Below are positions 37,393 to 44,924 of a DNA stretch of 64,000 bases, one piece after another (position 1 is the stretch's first letter; each line of letters starts with the position of its first letter). The notes under the pieces were generated by a model that worked only from the letters and a program-made list of their open reading frames with translations, did no database searches and was not told the DNA's origin. Source of the stretch: Micromonospora ureilytica (GTDB taxonomy: Bacteria; Actinomycetota; Actinomycetes; Mycobacteriales; Micromonosporaceae). The stretch is from NCBI RefSeq assembly GCF_015751765.1, contig NZ_JADOTX010000001.1:7032271-7096270 (forward strand), given 5' to 3'. The translations under genes were made by a program, and so were the position numbers.

Positions 37393-37689
37393 TCAGCCTT
37401 CGGCGAGACGGGCCTCGATTCGGGCGATCTTCCCGGTGAGCGCGTCGGTGACCCCGGGCCGGACGTCGGCCTTGAGCACCACACTCACCCGGGGCGCCTG
37501 CGCGGCGACCACGTCGACCGCCCGCTTCACCACCGCCATCACCTCGTCCCACTCGCCCTCCACGGTGGTGAACATGGCATCGGTCCGGTTGGGCAGGCCG
37601 GACGCACGGACCACCCGCACCGCCTCGGCGACCAGGTCACCCACAGAGTCGTCACCGCCGAGCGGGGTGATCGAGAACGCGATCAGCAT
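37393..37689 (-). CDS. Thiamine-binding MTH1187/YkoF-like family protein
   Basis: A 98-residue cytoplasmic protein of the MTH1187 family (begins [12 protein letters not shown], has [15 protein letters not shown] and the LKADVRPG end). Relatives are thiamine- or HMP-binding proteins of the YkoF superfamily. A TPP-riboswitch-controlled ECF transporter of the YkoEDC type lies about 1 kb away, which supports a shared vitamin role. The intervening gene is on the other strand, so it is not in the same transcript. Confidence 0.82.
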   Translation of the reverse strand: MLIAFSITPLGGDDSVGDLVAEAVRVVRASGLPNRTDAMFTTVEGEWDEVMAVVKRAVDVVAAQAPRVSVVLKADVRPGVTDALTGKIARIEARLAEG

Positions 37690-37979
37690 GTGCCGATCGT
37701 GCCAGGAAAAACGGATGCGCGTCGGTCGGGCGGTGGCTACGGTACGAACATGCGTAACTGACGCCCCACTTCCGAGCCGGCCCGCCATCCCGCGTCGCGG
37801 TCCGTGCGCTCCCGGGCGTCCCGCATCCCCTCCCCGCCGTTCGGCGGCGCTGGCCCTGCCTGGCCCCGGTGAGCAGTCCCTTCCCCACTCGATCGTCGCG
37901 CAACGGCGGTCACCAGCCGATCCGACCGACCGCCGCAGCGCGGGACCGGCCGTGCCGGTCGGCATTGAAGGAGGCCCGG

Positions 37980-38378
37980 ATGCCTGCCAGGCGTAACCCG
38001 AGAAAGACCCGTACCCCGAGAGCGACGCCGCTCGGCGTCGACCCGGCGGCCGGCCACGGCCCGTTCCCACCCACCCGCCCCGACCTGGACCTCACGGTCG
38101 AACCGGCGCTGCTGGTGGAGCCGGTCCTGCCGGCGGCGCTGGCCGAGCCGGCGCTGCCGACGACTGTCCTGGACGAGGTGGCCCCGCCGGTCGACGTGCC
38201 GGTAGCGGTCGACGTGCCGGCGGTTGTCGACGCGCCGACGATGGGAGATCTACCGAAGCCGACCGGCCGACCGAAGGCACCGACGGCCGGGCCACCGCAG
38301 GGTGGCGGCAACCGCTCCGGTGGCGGCCGCAGCCAGCAGGCCGGCCAGGCCCGCCGCTACGCCTTCCGCCGCAGCTGA
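37980..38378 (+). CDS. Proline/alanine/valine-rich low-complexity protein
   Basis: A 132-residue protein without a recognised domain. It has a basic N-terminus ([16 protein letters not shown]), a central run of loosely repeated VxxPxPVxVDVPA-type blocks and a Gly/Arg-rich C-terminus. GAAGGAGG at 37966-37973 gives the ATG start strong support. It is probably intrinsically disordered; no function can be assigned. Confidence 0.55.
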   Translation: MPARRNPRKTRTPRATPLGVDPAAGHGPFPPTRPDLDLTVEPALLVEPVLPAALAEPALPTTVLDEVAPPVDVPVAVDVPAVVDAPTMGDLPKPTGRPKAPTAGPPQGGGNRSGGGRSQQAGQARRYAFRRS

Positions 38379-38410
38379 TCGAGCCGCCCACCCCGCCCCG
38401 CTGCGCCCCG

Positions 38411-38480
38411 CGATCTTGCACTTTCTGTCCTCGCATAAACGGCATATCTGGATGAACCAACGACAGAAGTCGCAAGATCG
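38411..38480. repeat. Palindromic intergenic element, CGATCTTGC family, copy 1
   Basis: Left arm CGATCTTGC (38411-38419) and right arm GCAAGATCG (38472-38480) are exact inverted copies, extended imperfectly by ACTTTCTGTC / GACAGAAGT. The loop is about 30 bases. The left arm and its extension match the element at 47264. Confidence 0.7.
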
Positions 38481-38553
38481 GCGTAGGCGGGCGGGGGCGG
38501 GGGCGCTTGGTCCAGCGGGGTGCCCAGCGGGGGGCCAACGGGGGTGGGCGGGG

Positions 38554-39354
38554 TCAGCTGATCAGGGGGCGGAAGACGCCTAGGAGGATGCTCGTGGTCA
38601 GGGCGGCTCCGGCCAGCACGAACGCCCCGGCGATGAGGAGGGCGTCGGCGCGGGTGAAGTGCTGCCGCCGGGCGACGGTACGGGGTGTGCCGGCGTCAAA
38701 GCCCCGCGCGTCCATCGCCACGGCCAGCCGGGTGCCTCGACGGATCGCCCCCACCAGCAGCGCGAACGCGGTGGAGGTGAACAGCCGCAGCTTCGCCACC
38801 GGGTTGCGTCCCGCGTCGACGCCCCGGGCGCGGCGAGCCATGCTGATCATCTGCCACTCCTGGCCGAGGAGCGGCACCAACCGGAACGCGGCCAGCGCCC
38901 CGATGGCGAACCGGGCCGGGGCCTTCGCGTTCTGGATCAACGCGTCGGCCAGGTCGGTGGGGTCGGTGGTCGCGAAGACGATCACACCGGGCAGCGCCAC
39001 CGCGAACACCCGCAGCACCAGGCCGAGCGCGGTCATCAGCACGCCGGTGCTCACCAACACCGGCCCGGCGTCCAGCAGGACCCGGCCGGACCGGTCGGCG
39101 GCGAACAGCACCAGGGTGACCAGGATGCCGGCGGCGCTGAGCATTAGTGGCCAGGCCCGTCGGGCCAGCACCCGGTAGCGGATGCCGAAGAGCGGCAGGA
39201 CTGCCAGTTCGAGGGCGATGGCGATCGCCGGGGCCACCGGGTCCAGGGTCGCCAACAGGGTGAACGAGAAGACCAGTGCGGCGGCGACCTTCGCCACCGG
39301 GTTGCGGCGGGCCAACGGCGCGTCCGGCGCGGCGACCGGCTCGATGCTGATCAT
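38554..39354 (-). CDS. ykoC: ECF transporter transmembrane subunit EcfT (YkoC-like)
   Basis: A 266-residue integral membrane protein with five or six hydrophobic helices. The conserved cytoplasmic motifs are SMARRARGVDAG and AMDARGFDAG (the Ala-Arg-Gly coupling motifs of EcfT). It couples the ATPase to the substrate subunit. Its ATG overlaps the preceding ATPase stop (ATGA). The operon begins with a TPP riboswitch, so the substrate is expected to be thiamine or its pyrimidine precursor. Confidence 0.9.
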   Translation of the reverse strand: MISIEPVAAPDAPLARRNPVAKVAAALVFSFTLLATLDPVAPAIAIALELAVLPLFGIRYRVLARRAWPLMLSAAGILVTLVLFAADRSGRVLLDAGPVLVSTGVLMTALGLVLRVFAVALPGVIVFATTDPTDLADALIQNAKAPARFAIGALAAFRLVPLLGQEWQMISMARRARGVDAGRNPVAKLRLFTSTAFALLVGAIRRGTRLAVAMDARGFDAGTPRTVARRQHFTRADALLIAGAFVLAGAALTTSILLGVFRPLIS

Positions 39355-40781
39355 CGGTGGTCGTCCGTGGCGCGTCGCAGAGTGACGGTGCGGTCGGCGA
39401 GTGCGGCGACGAAGTCCGCGTCGTGGGTGACAGCGACCACGCCGTGCCCGGCGTCGCGCAGGTCAGCGAAGAGGTCGACCAGCTCCTGCCAGGTCCGCCG
39501 GTCCTGGCCGAAGGTGGGTTCGTCGCAGATCAGCAGGCGTGGCGCGGTGGCCAGGGCCGTCGCCACGCTCAGCCGCCGCGCCTCACCACCGGAGAGGGTG
39601 TACGGGTTGGCAGCGGCGAGCCGGGCCAACCGCAGCCGGTCCAACAGGCCGGCCACCGTCTCCTTGACGACCGTCTCGGGTTGACCGGTGCGGCGCGGGC
39701 CGAGCGCCAGCTCGTCGAAGACCGTGCTGGTGACGAACTGGTGCTCCGGATCCTGGAAGACCGACCCGATCCGTCGGGCCAGCGCGGGCGCCCGCCAGCG
39801 GTGCGGGGGAGTGCGGTGGTCCGCGCCGGCCAACTCGGCGGACGCGGTGACCCGACCGCTGCCCGGCCGGAGCAGACCGCCGAGCAGCAACGCCAGGGTG
39901 GACTTGCCGGCGCCGTTCGGTCCGCGTACGGCGAGTGCCTCACCAGCGCGTACCGCGAGATCGGTAGAGCCCAGCCGGGGCGGCAGGCCGAGCCGGTCGG
40001 CGGTGAGTAACAGCTCCCCGGGGCCGGCGGTGGCCGCTCGGGGCGCGATGGGGTGACCGGGCACCCAGACCCCCTCGGCGGCCAGGGCGGCACCGTGGGC
40101 GGCGAAGACCGCCTCAGGCGTGCCGTCCGCGCGGACGCCGCCACCCGGTTCCAGTACGACGACCCGGTCGACCAGCGGCAGCGCCTCGGCGACCCGGTGT
40201 TCGACAAGGATCAGTGTGGTGTCGGCGTCCAACGCGCCGGCCACCGCGTGCCGGACCAGGTCGGCCCCGGCCGGGTCGAGGTTGGCGGTCGGCTCGTCGA
40301 GCAGCAGCAGGGCGGGACGCAGGGCCAGCGCGCCGGCCAGGGCGAGGCGTTGCTGTTCGCCGCCGGAGAGCGCCGCGGTGTGGCGGTCCCGGGGGTACGG
40401 GAAGCCGACCCGGTGCAGCGCCTCGTCCACCCGGGGCCAGATCTCGTCGGCCGGCACTCCCCGGTTCTCCAGCCCGAACGCGACGTCGTCGCCGCAGCGC
40501 GCCATCACCAGTTGGGTTTCCGGGTCCTGGAAGACGATGCCGACCCGTTCCCGCCCCTTGCGCGGGTCGAGCCCGTCGATCTCGACGGTGCCCTCCTGCT
40601 CGCCGGAGTCCTCGGGGAGCAGCCCGGCCAACGCGCTGAGCAGTGTGCTCTTGCCGGCCCCGGAGGGCCCAAGAAGCAAAACCCGCTCCCCAGCCTCAAC
40701 CCGCAGGTCGACCCCCCGAACGGCCCAGGCGCGCCGCCCAGCGTGCCGCCACCCGAACCCCCGCAGCAAAACCCCGCCCAC
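39351..40781 (-). CDS. ykoD: ECF transporter double-domain ATPase (YkoD-like)
   Basis: A 476-residue fusion of two ABC ATPase domains. Domain 1: Walker A GPSGAGKST, signature LSGGEQQR, Walker B LLLLDEPTANLD. Domain 2: Walker A GPNGAGKST, signature LSGGEARR, Walker B LLICDEPTFGQD. Both have Q-loops (VFQDPETQLV and VFQDPEHQFV), as in energy-coupling-factor ATPases. GTG 40781 is chosen because GGAGG lies nine bases upstream; the open frame continues far beyond but is not coding. It powers uptake together with the products of the flanking minus-strand genes. Confidence 0.9.
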   Translation of the reverse strand: MGGVLLRGFGWRHAGRRAWAVRGVDLRVEAGERVLLLGPSGAGKSTLLSALAGLLPEDSGEQEGTVEIDGLDPRKGRERVGIVFQDPETQLVMARCGDDVAFGLENRGVPADEIWPRVDEALHRVGFPYPRDRHTAALSGGEQQRLALAGALALRPALLLLDEPTANLDPAGADLVRHAVAGALDADTTLILVEHRVAEALPLVDRVVVLEPGGGVRADGTPEAVFAAHGAALAAEGVWVPGHPIAPRAATAGPGELLLTADRLGLPPRLGSTDLAVRAGEALAVRGPNGAGKSTLALLLGGLLRPGSGRVTASAELAGADHRTPPHRWRAPALARRIGSVFQDPEHQFVTSTVFDELALGPRRTGQPETVVKETVAGLLDRLRLARLAAANPYTLSGGEARRLSVATALATAPRLLICDEPTFGQDRRTWQELVDLFADLRDAGHGVVAVTHDADFVAALADRTVTLRRATDDHR

Positions 40782-40843
40782 CAACCCACCCCCTCCCACC
40801 CCACCGCGCGCCCCCCGCGCGCCCCCCGGCTCCACCCTGCACG

Positions 40844-40904
40844 GTCGATCATGAGGTTGACGGTGGTTAGGAAGATCCATCCGCCCGTCAACCCCATGAT
40901 CGAC
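40844..40904. repeat. Palindromic intergenic element, GTCGATCATG family, copy 1
   Basis: 19-base arms GTCGATCATG(A/G)GGTTGACG with a single mismatch (40844-40862 and 40886-40904) and a 23-nt loop, lying between the S-component and ATPase genes inside the ECF operon. A related element occurs at 47166. Confidence 0.75.
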
Positions 40905-40918
40905 GCGAGTGGGTGGGG

Positions 40919-41506
40919 TTAGATCAGGGCGCGGTTTCGGCCTGCGGGGAAGCGGTCCAGGACGCCGGTGTTGGCCAGGGCGCGGGTGAGCAGCCAACCG
41001 CCGGCGCCGGCGATCACGGTGGCGCTGACGATGGTGAGCAGCGCGTACGGGATGCGGTAGTCGGTCAGCGCGTAGTCGACGTTCCAGACGAAGAAGTCGA
41101 ACAGCGCGGCGCTGAGGCCGGTCAGCGCGCCGGCGAACACCGCGGTCGGCAGCCGGAACGACCGGTACCGGAAGGCGGCGAAGGCCAGCTCGGCGCCGAT
41201 GCCCTGCACGATGCCCTGCGGGATCACCGTGCCGGCCCACTGGCTGCCCAGCAGCGCGGACAGGACCGCGGCCACGGTCTCGCAGTAGAGTGCGGCGCCG
41301 GGCTTGCGGATGACCAGCCCACCGATCACCGCCGGCATCAGCCAGACGCCGTAGAGCAGCGTCTGCGCCGGCGGGAAGAAGGCGAACGCGCCCTCGGTGG
41401 CGCTCCAGACCAGGCCCCAGGCCCAGAAGATGACGCCGAAGGCGACCGCGATCACCGAAGCGACCACGATGTCGATGGTGCGCCAACGTTTGGTGGTGTT
41501 GTCCAT
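40919..41506 (-). CDS. ykoE: ECF transporter S component, YkoE family (thiamine/HMP)
   Basis: A 195-residue membrane protein with five or six helices, beginning RWRTIDIVVASVIAVAFG and containing PAVIGGLVIRKPGAALYCETVAA and GIVQGIGAELAFAAF, all typical of YkoE-like substrate-binding subunits. It sits first in the operon, directly behind a TPP riboswitch, which supports thiamine or hydroxymethylpyrimidine as ligand. ATG 41506 has a GGGAGC ribosome site. Confidence 0.9.
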   Translation of the reverse strand: MDNTTKRWRTIDIVVASVIAVAFGVIFWAWGLVWSATEGAFAFFPPAQTLLYGVWLMPAVIGGLVIRKPGAALYCETVAAVLSALLGSQWAGTVIPQGIVQGIGAELAFAAFRYRSFRLPTAVFAGALTGLSAALFDFFVWNVDYALTDYRIPYALLTIVSATVIAGAGGWLLTRALANTGVLDRFPAGRNRALI

Positions 41507-41596
41507 GGTTTGCTCCCAGTTCAAGTGAAGAGAACCAGGAGAAGACGCACGCCGCGTCCGGTGGCACCGGACTGCGGCGCGGCTGGAGGTCGACCG

Positions 41597-41677
<81 letters not shown>

Positions 41678-41793
41678 TCGGATATGAAGTTGTCTCGCTG
41701 ACGCTAACACCGACCAGTGTCGCGGGCCCAGCAGGGCATCCGCCTGACCTGCGGGAGCGACCGACGCACCGCCGTCTGGGTACGCTTCCGATC

Positions 41794-42624
41794 ATGCGGG
41801 TTGACGCGCGAGGCTTCACGTTCGAGGTGACCGTGGGCGGCCCACCGGACGGCGTACCCGTCCTGTTGCTGCACGGTTTCCCCCAGCACAGCGGCGAGTG
41901 GGACGACGTGGTGCCGACGCTGCACGCGGGTGGACTGCGCACGTACGCGCTGGACCAGCGTGGTTACTCGCCCGGCGCCCGGCCCACGGCGGTGGCCGAC
42001 TACCGGATCCCCGAGCTCGTCACCGACGTGGTGGCGGTGCTCGACGCGCTCGGGCTGGACGCCGTGCACCTGGTCGGCCACGACTTGGGCGCGGTGGTGG
42101 CGTGGGCGGTCGCCGCCCGGCACCCCGAGCGGGTGCACACGCTGACCGCGGTGTCCGTACCTCATCCCGCGGCCATGGCGCACGCCCTGAGCACCGACGC
42201 CCAACAGAAGGCCCGCTCGTCGTACATCGCGCTGTTCCGCAAACCCGACAAGGCGGAGAAGGTACTGCTGGCGTGGCACGCCACCGCGCTGCGCAAGCTG
42301 CTCGGCGGGGTGGGCGACACGTCCCGGGTGAACCGGTACGCCGACCCGATGCGTGAGCCGGGGGCGCTCACTGCCGCGCTGAACTGGTACCGGGCGATGT
42401 CCCGCGCCGACCTGGCCGGCGTCGGCCCGGTCGCGGTGCCCACCACGTACGTCTGGAGTGACAAGGACGTCGCCATCGGCCGGACCGCCGCCGAGGCGTG
42501 CGCGCAGAACGTCACCGGGGACTACCGCTTCGTGCAGCTGCCCGGGGTGAGTCACTGGATCCCGGACGCGGCGCCGGGCGCGCTCGCCGAGGCGATCCTG
42601 GCCCGAGTCGGCGGGACGGCCTGA
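41794..42624 (+). CDS. Alpha/beta hydrolase, epoxide hydrolase/dehalogenase-like
   Basis: A 276-residue alpha/beta hydrolase. The oxyanion segment is LLLHGFPQHSGEW. The nucleophile elbow is GHDLGA with Asp97, which points to the epoxide hydrolase or haloalkane dehalogenase type rather than an esterase. The catalytic His is in GVSHWIP near the C-terminus. The next gene starts directly at its stop, forming an operon with the AAC(3)-like and SIS genes. The physiological substrate is unknown. Confidence 0.87.
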   Translation: MRVDARGFTFEVTVGGPPDGVPVLLLHGFPQHSGEWDDVVPTLHAGGLRTYALDQRGYSPGARPTAVADYRIPELVTDVVAVLDALGLDAVHLVGHDLGAVVAWAVAARHPERVHTLTAVSVPHPAAMAHALSTDAQQKARSSYIALFRKPDKAEKVLLAWHATALRKLLGGVGDTSRVNRYADPMREPGALTAALNWYRAMSRADLAGVGPVAVPTTYVWSDKDVAIGRTAAEACAQNVTGDYRFVQLPGVSHWIPDAAPGALAEAILARVGGTA

Positions 42625-43431
42625 GTGGTGGTGGACGCCAGCGGGCCGGGCAGCCGTCGCTCGATCGCCGCGCAGCTGCGCGTGCTGGGCGTACGCCCCG
42701 GCGCGACACTGCTGGTACACGCCGCGCTGCGTCCGCTGGGCTTCGTCAGCGGCGGCCCGCACGCGGTGGTCCTCGCCCTGCGCGACGCGCTCGGCCCGGA
42801 CGGCACGATCGTCGTGCCCACCCACACGCCCGACAACAGCGACCCGGCGCAATGGCGCAGGCCGCCGGTGCCGGCGGACTGGTGGCCGCTGATCCGCTCG
42901 GAGATGCCGGGCTTCGACCCGGCGGTCACACCGAGCCGGTTCATGGGTGCGCTCGCCGAGACGGTCCGCGGCTGGCCCGGTGCGCTGCGCAGCTCCCATC
43001 CGCACGTGTCGTTCGCCGCGCTCGGCCCGGCCGCCGAGCAGGTGGTTGCCGGGCACACCTTGGCGGACATGCTCGGCGAGGGCTCCCCGCTGGCCCGCCT
43101 CTACGACCTGGACGCCGACGTGTTGCTGCTCGGCGTGGACCACTCGGTGAGCACCTCGCTGCACCTGGCCGAATACCGCTGCCCCGGCGCGCCCCGGGAG
43201 CGGCTCGGTGCCGCCGTGCGTACCGCCGACGGTGGCCGGGACTGGGCGTGGTGGCAGGACGTACGGCTCGACGCTGACGACTTCGCCGTGTTGGGCGACG
43301 ACCTGGAGGCCACCGGGGCGGTACGCACCGGACCGGTGGGCACCGGGACCGGCAGGTTGATGCGCCAGCGGGCGGCTGTCGACTTCGCGGTTCGCTGGCT
43401 GGCCCGCAATCGAACGACGGAGGACGTATGA
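42625..43431 (+). CDS. Aminoglycoside N(3)-acetyltransferase (Antibiotic_NAT) family protein
   Basis: A 268-residue acetyltransferase relative. Family signatures are LLVHAALRPLGFVSGG, DGTIVVPTHTPD and RSSHPHVSFAALGPAAEQVV, followed by GVDHSVSTSLHLAE. The known enzymes acetylate aminoglycosides with acetyl-CoA, but relatives act on other amines, and nothing here proves resistance. GTG 42625 directly follows the hydrolase stop, and its own stop overlaps the SIS gene (ATGA). The close coupling to a sugar-binding SIS protein could mean an amino-sugar role. Confidence 0.85.
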   Translation: MVVDASGPGSRRSIAAQLRVLGVRPGATLLVHAALRPLGFVSGGPHAVVLALRDALGPDGTIVVPTHTPDNSDPAQWRRPPVPADWWPLIRSEMPGFDPAVTPSRFMGALAETVRGWPGALRSSHPHVSFAALGPAAEQVVAGHTLADMLGEGSPLARLYDLDADVLLLGVDHSVSTSLHLAEYRCPGAPRERLGAAVRTADGGRDWAWWQDVRLDADDFAVLGDDLEATGAVRTGPVGTGTGRLMRQRAAVDFAVRWLARNRTTEDV

Positions 43432-44177
43432 CGGTGAGTGCCGAGGACTACCTGGCCGTGGTGACCGAGACGATCGGCCGGGTGGCCGCCAGTCAGCGGG
43501 AGGCGGTGGGTCGGGCCGCCGACCTGATCGCCGAGGCCGTCCGAGCCGACGGCGTGGTGCACGCGTTCGGCACCGGACACTCGGAGGCCCTCGCGATGGA
43601 GATCGCCGGCCGGGCGGGCGGTCTGGTGCCGACCAACCGGATCGCGCTACGCGACCTGGTGCTGCTCGGCGGCGAACCGGCCGAACGGCTCGGCCCGCTG
43701 CTGGAACGGGACCCGGCCGTCGCGCACCGCCTCTACGAACTGGCCCCGGTGCGCCCCACCGACGTCTTCGTGCTCGCCTCGAACTCCGGGGTCAACGGCG
43801 CGATGGTGGAGTTCGCCACGCTGGTGAAGGAACGCGGTCACGGGTTGGTGGCGATCACCTCCGCGCAGCACTCCGGCCGGATGACCTCCCGGCACCCGTC
43901 CGGGCGCAAGCTGAGCGACATCGCCGACGTGGTGCTCGACAACGGCGCGCCGTACGGCGACGCCACGCTGCCCCTGCCCGGTGGCGGCGCGGTCGGTGCG
44001 GTCTCCTCGATCACCGCGGCGCTGTTGGCCCAACAGGTGACCGTGGAGGTGGTGGCGCGGTTGCTGGCGGCGGGGGAGCGGCCTCCGGTCTACCTGTCGG
44101 CGAACATCCCGGACGGCGACGCGCACAACAACGAGTTGGAAGCTCGGTACGCGGGCCGTATCCGACGCGGGTCCTGA
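43428..44177 (+). CDS. SIS domain sugar isomerase-like protein (UPF0309 type)
   Basis: A 249-residue protein with a sugar isomerase (SIS) fold. The phosphosugar-binding loop is VHAFGTGHSEALAMEIAGRAGG, and a second SIS motif is VLASNSGVNGAMVEFA. It resembles the UPF0309 group and N-acetylmuramate-6-phosphate etherase-like domains, but a specific reaction cannot be assigned. ATG 43428 overlaps the AAC(3)-like stop. A hairpin follows the operon. Confidence 0.86.
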   Translation: MTVSAEDYLAVVTETIGRVAASQREAVGRAADLIAEAVRADGVVHAFGTGHSEALAMEIAGRAGGLVPTNRIALRDLVLLGGEPAERLGPLLERDPAVAHRLYELAPVRPTDVFVLASNSGVNGAMVEFATLVKERGHGLVAITSAQHSGRMTSRHPSGRKLSDIADVVLDNGAPYGDATLPLPGGGAVGAVSSITAALLAQQVTVEVVARLLAAGERPPVYLSANIPDGDAHNNELEARYAGRIRRGS

Positions 44178-44267
44178 CCCGGTGCCGGCGGCCGACTTGC
44201 GTCGCCGAGATGAACGGCAGATGTCGTGAACCTGTTTCGCGCTCGGCCGGGTGGGGCATTGGCGTTG

Positions 44268-44293
44268 CTGCCGGCGGCCGGGACCGCCGGCAG
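44268..44293 (+). terminator. Hairpin after the hydrolase-AAC(3)-SIS operon
   Basis: Perfect 10-bp stem (CTGCCGGCGG / CCGCCGGCAG) with a 6-nt loop, about 90 bases past the SIS gene and just before the next ribosome site. It could instead lie in the leader of the next gene. Confidence 0.5.
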
Positions 44294-44316
44294 TAGCGTC
44301 TCACCGGAGGTAGCGC

Positions 44317-44820
44317 GTGTCCAAGGAGACCGAGAAGCAGCGCTGGCAGCGCAACTTCGCCGACCTGCTCCAAGAGTTGCGGGTCGCCCAGACCGGCGTG
44401 CAGATCCTCTTCGCCTTCCTGCTCACCCTGCCGTTCAGTAACGGCTTCACCGAGACCACTGAATTCCAACGCGACGTCTACATCGTGGCGTTGCTCGCGG
44501 CGGCCGCCGCCACCGCGTTGATCATCTCGCCGGTGGCGTTCCACCGGGCGCTGTTCCGGCAGGGGCGCAAGCCGGAACTGGTCCGCTTCGCGCACCGGAT
44601 GGCCACCGGCGGCCTCGCCTTCATGCTGATCGCGATGGTCAGCGCGGTGCTGCTGATCACCGACTTCGTGCTGGACCGGCCGATCGCCTTCGTGCTCAGC
44701 GCTTTGACCGGCATCTGGTTCCTCGCGTTCTGGGTGGCGCTGCCGTTCGCCCGACGCAACTGGGGTGAGGACGACATCGACGACGATGACGACGACCCGG
44801 ACACGACCAACGGCAGCTGA
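44317..44820 (+). CDS. DUF6328 family membrane protein
   Basis: A 167-residue protein with four predicted helices: LLQELRVAQTGVQILFAFLLTLPF, YIVALLAAAAATALIISPVAFHRALF, FMLIAMVSAVLLITDFVL and VLSALTGIWFLAFWVALPF, each cited only in part. The C-terminal tail is a run of aspartates. The RVAQTGVQILFAFLLTLPF pattern is typical of DUF6328 proteins of actinobacteria; the function is unknown. GTG 44317 has GGAGG ten bases upstream. Confidence 0.82.
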   Translation: MSKETEKQRWQRNFADLLQELRVAQTGVQILFAFLLTLPFSNGFTETTEFQRDVYIVALLAAAAATALIISPVAFHRALFRQGRKPELVRFAHRMATGGLAFMLIAMVSAVLLITDFVLDRPIAFVLSALTGIWFLAFWVALPFARRNWGEDDIDDDDDDPDTTNGS

Positions 44821-44924
44821 CCGCGCCGATCTTCACGCAGCGCTACCCCTGGGTAACAACCGGGGGTAGCGTGGCGGTAGTCGCGCACGTCGACGCAGCC
44901 GCACCGAGCTTCGAGGGGGCAGCC

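Noticed and set aside
42625..43431. Calling the AAC(3)-like gene an antibiotic resistance gene
   Set aside because: Family membership alone does not show aminoglycoside activity, and the operon context points to metabolism.
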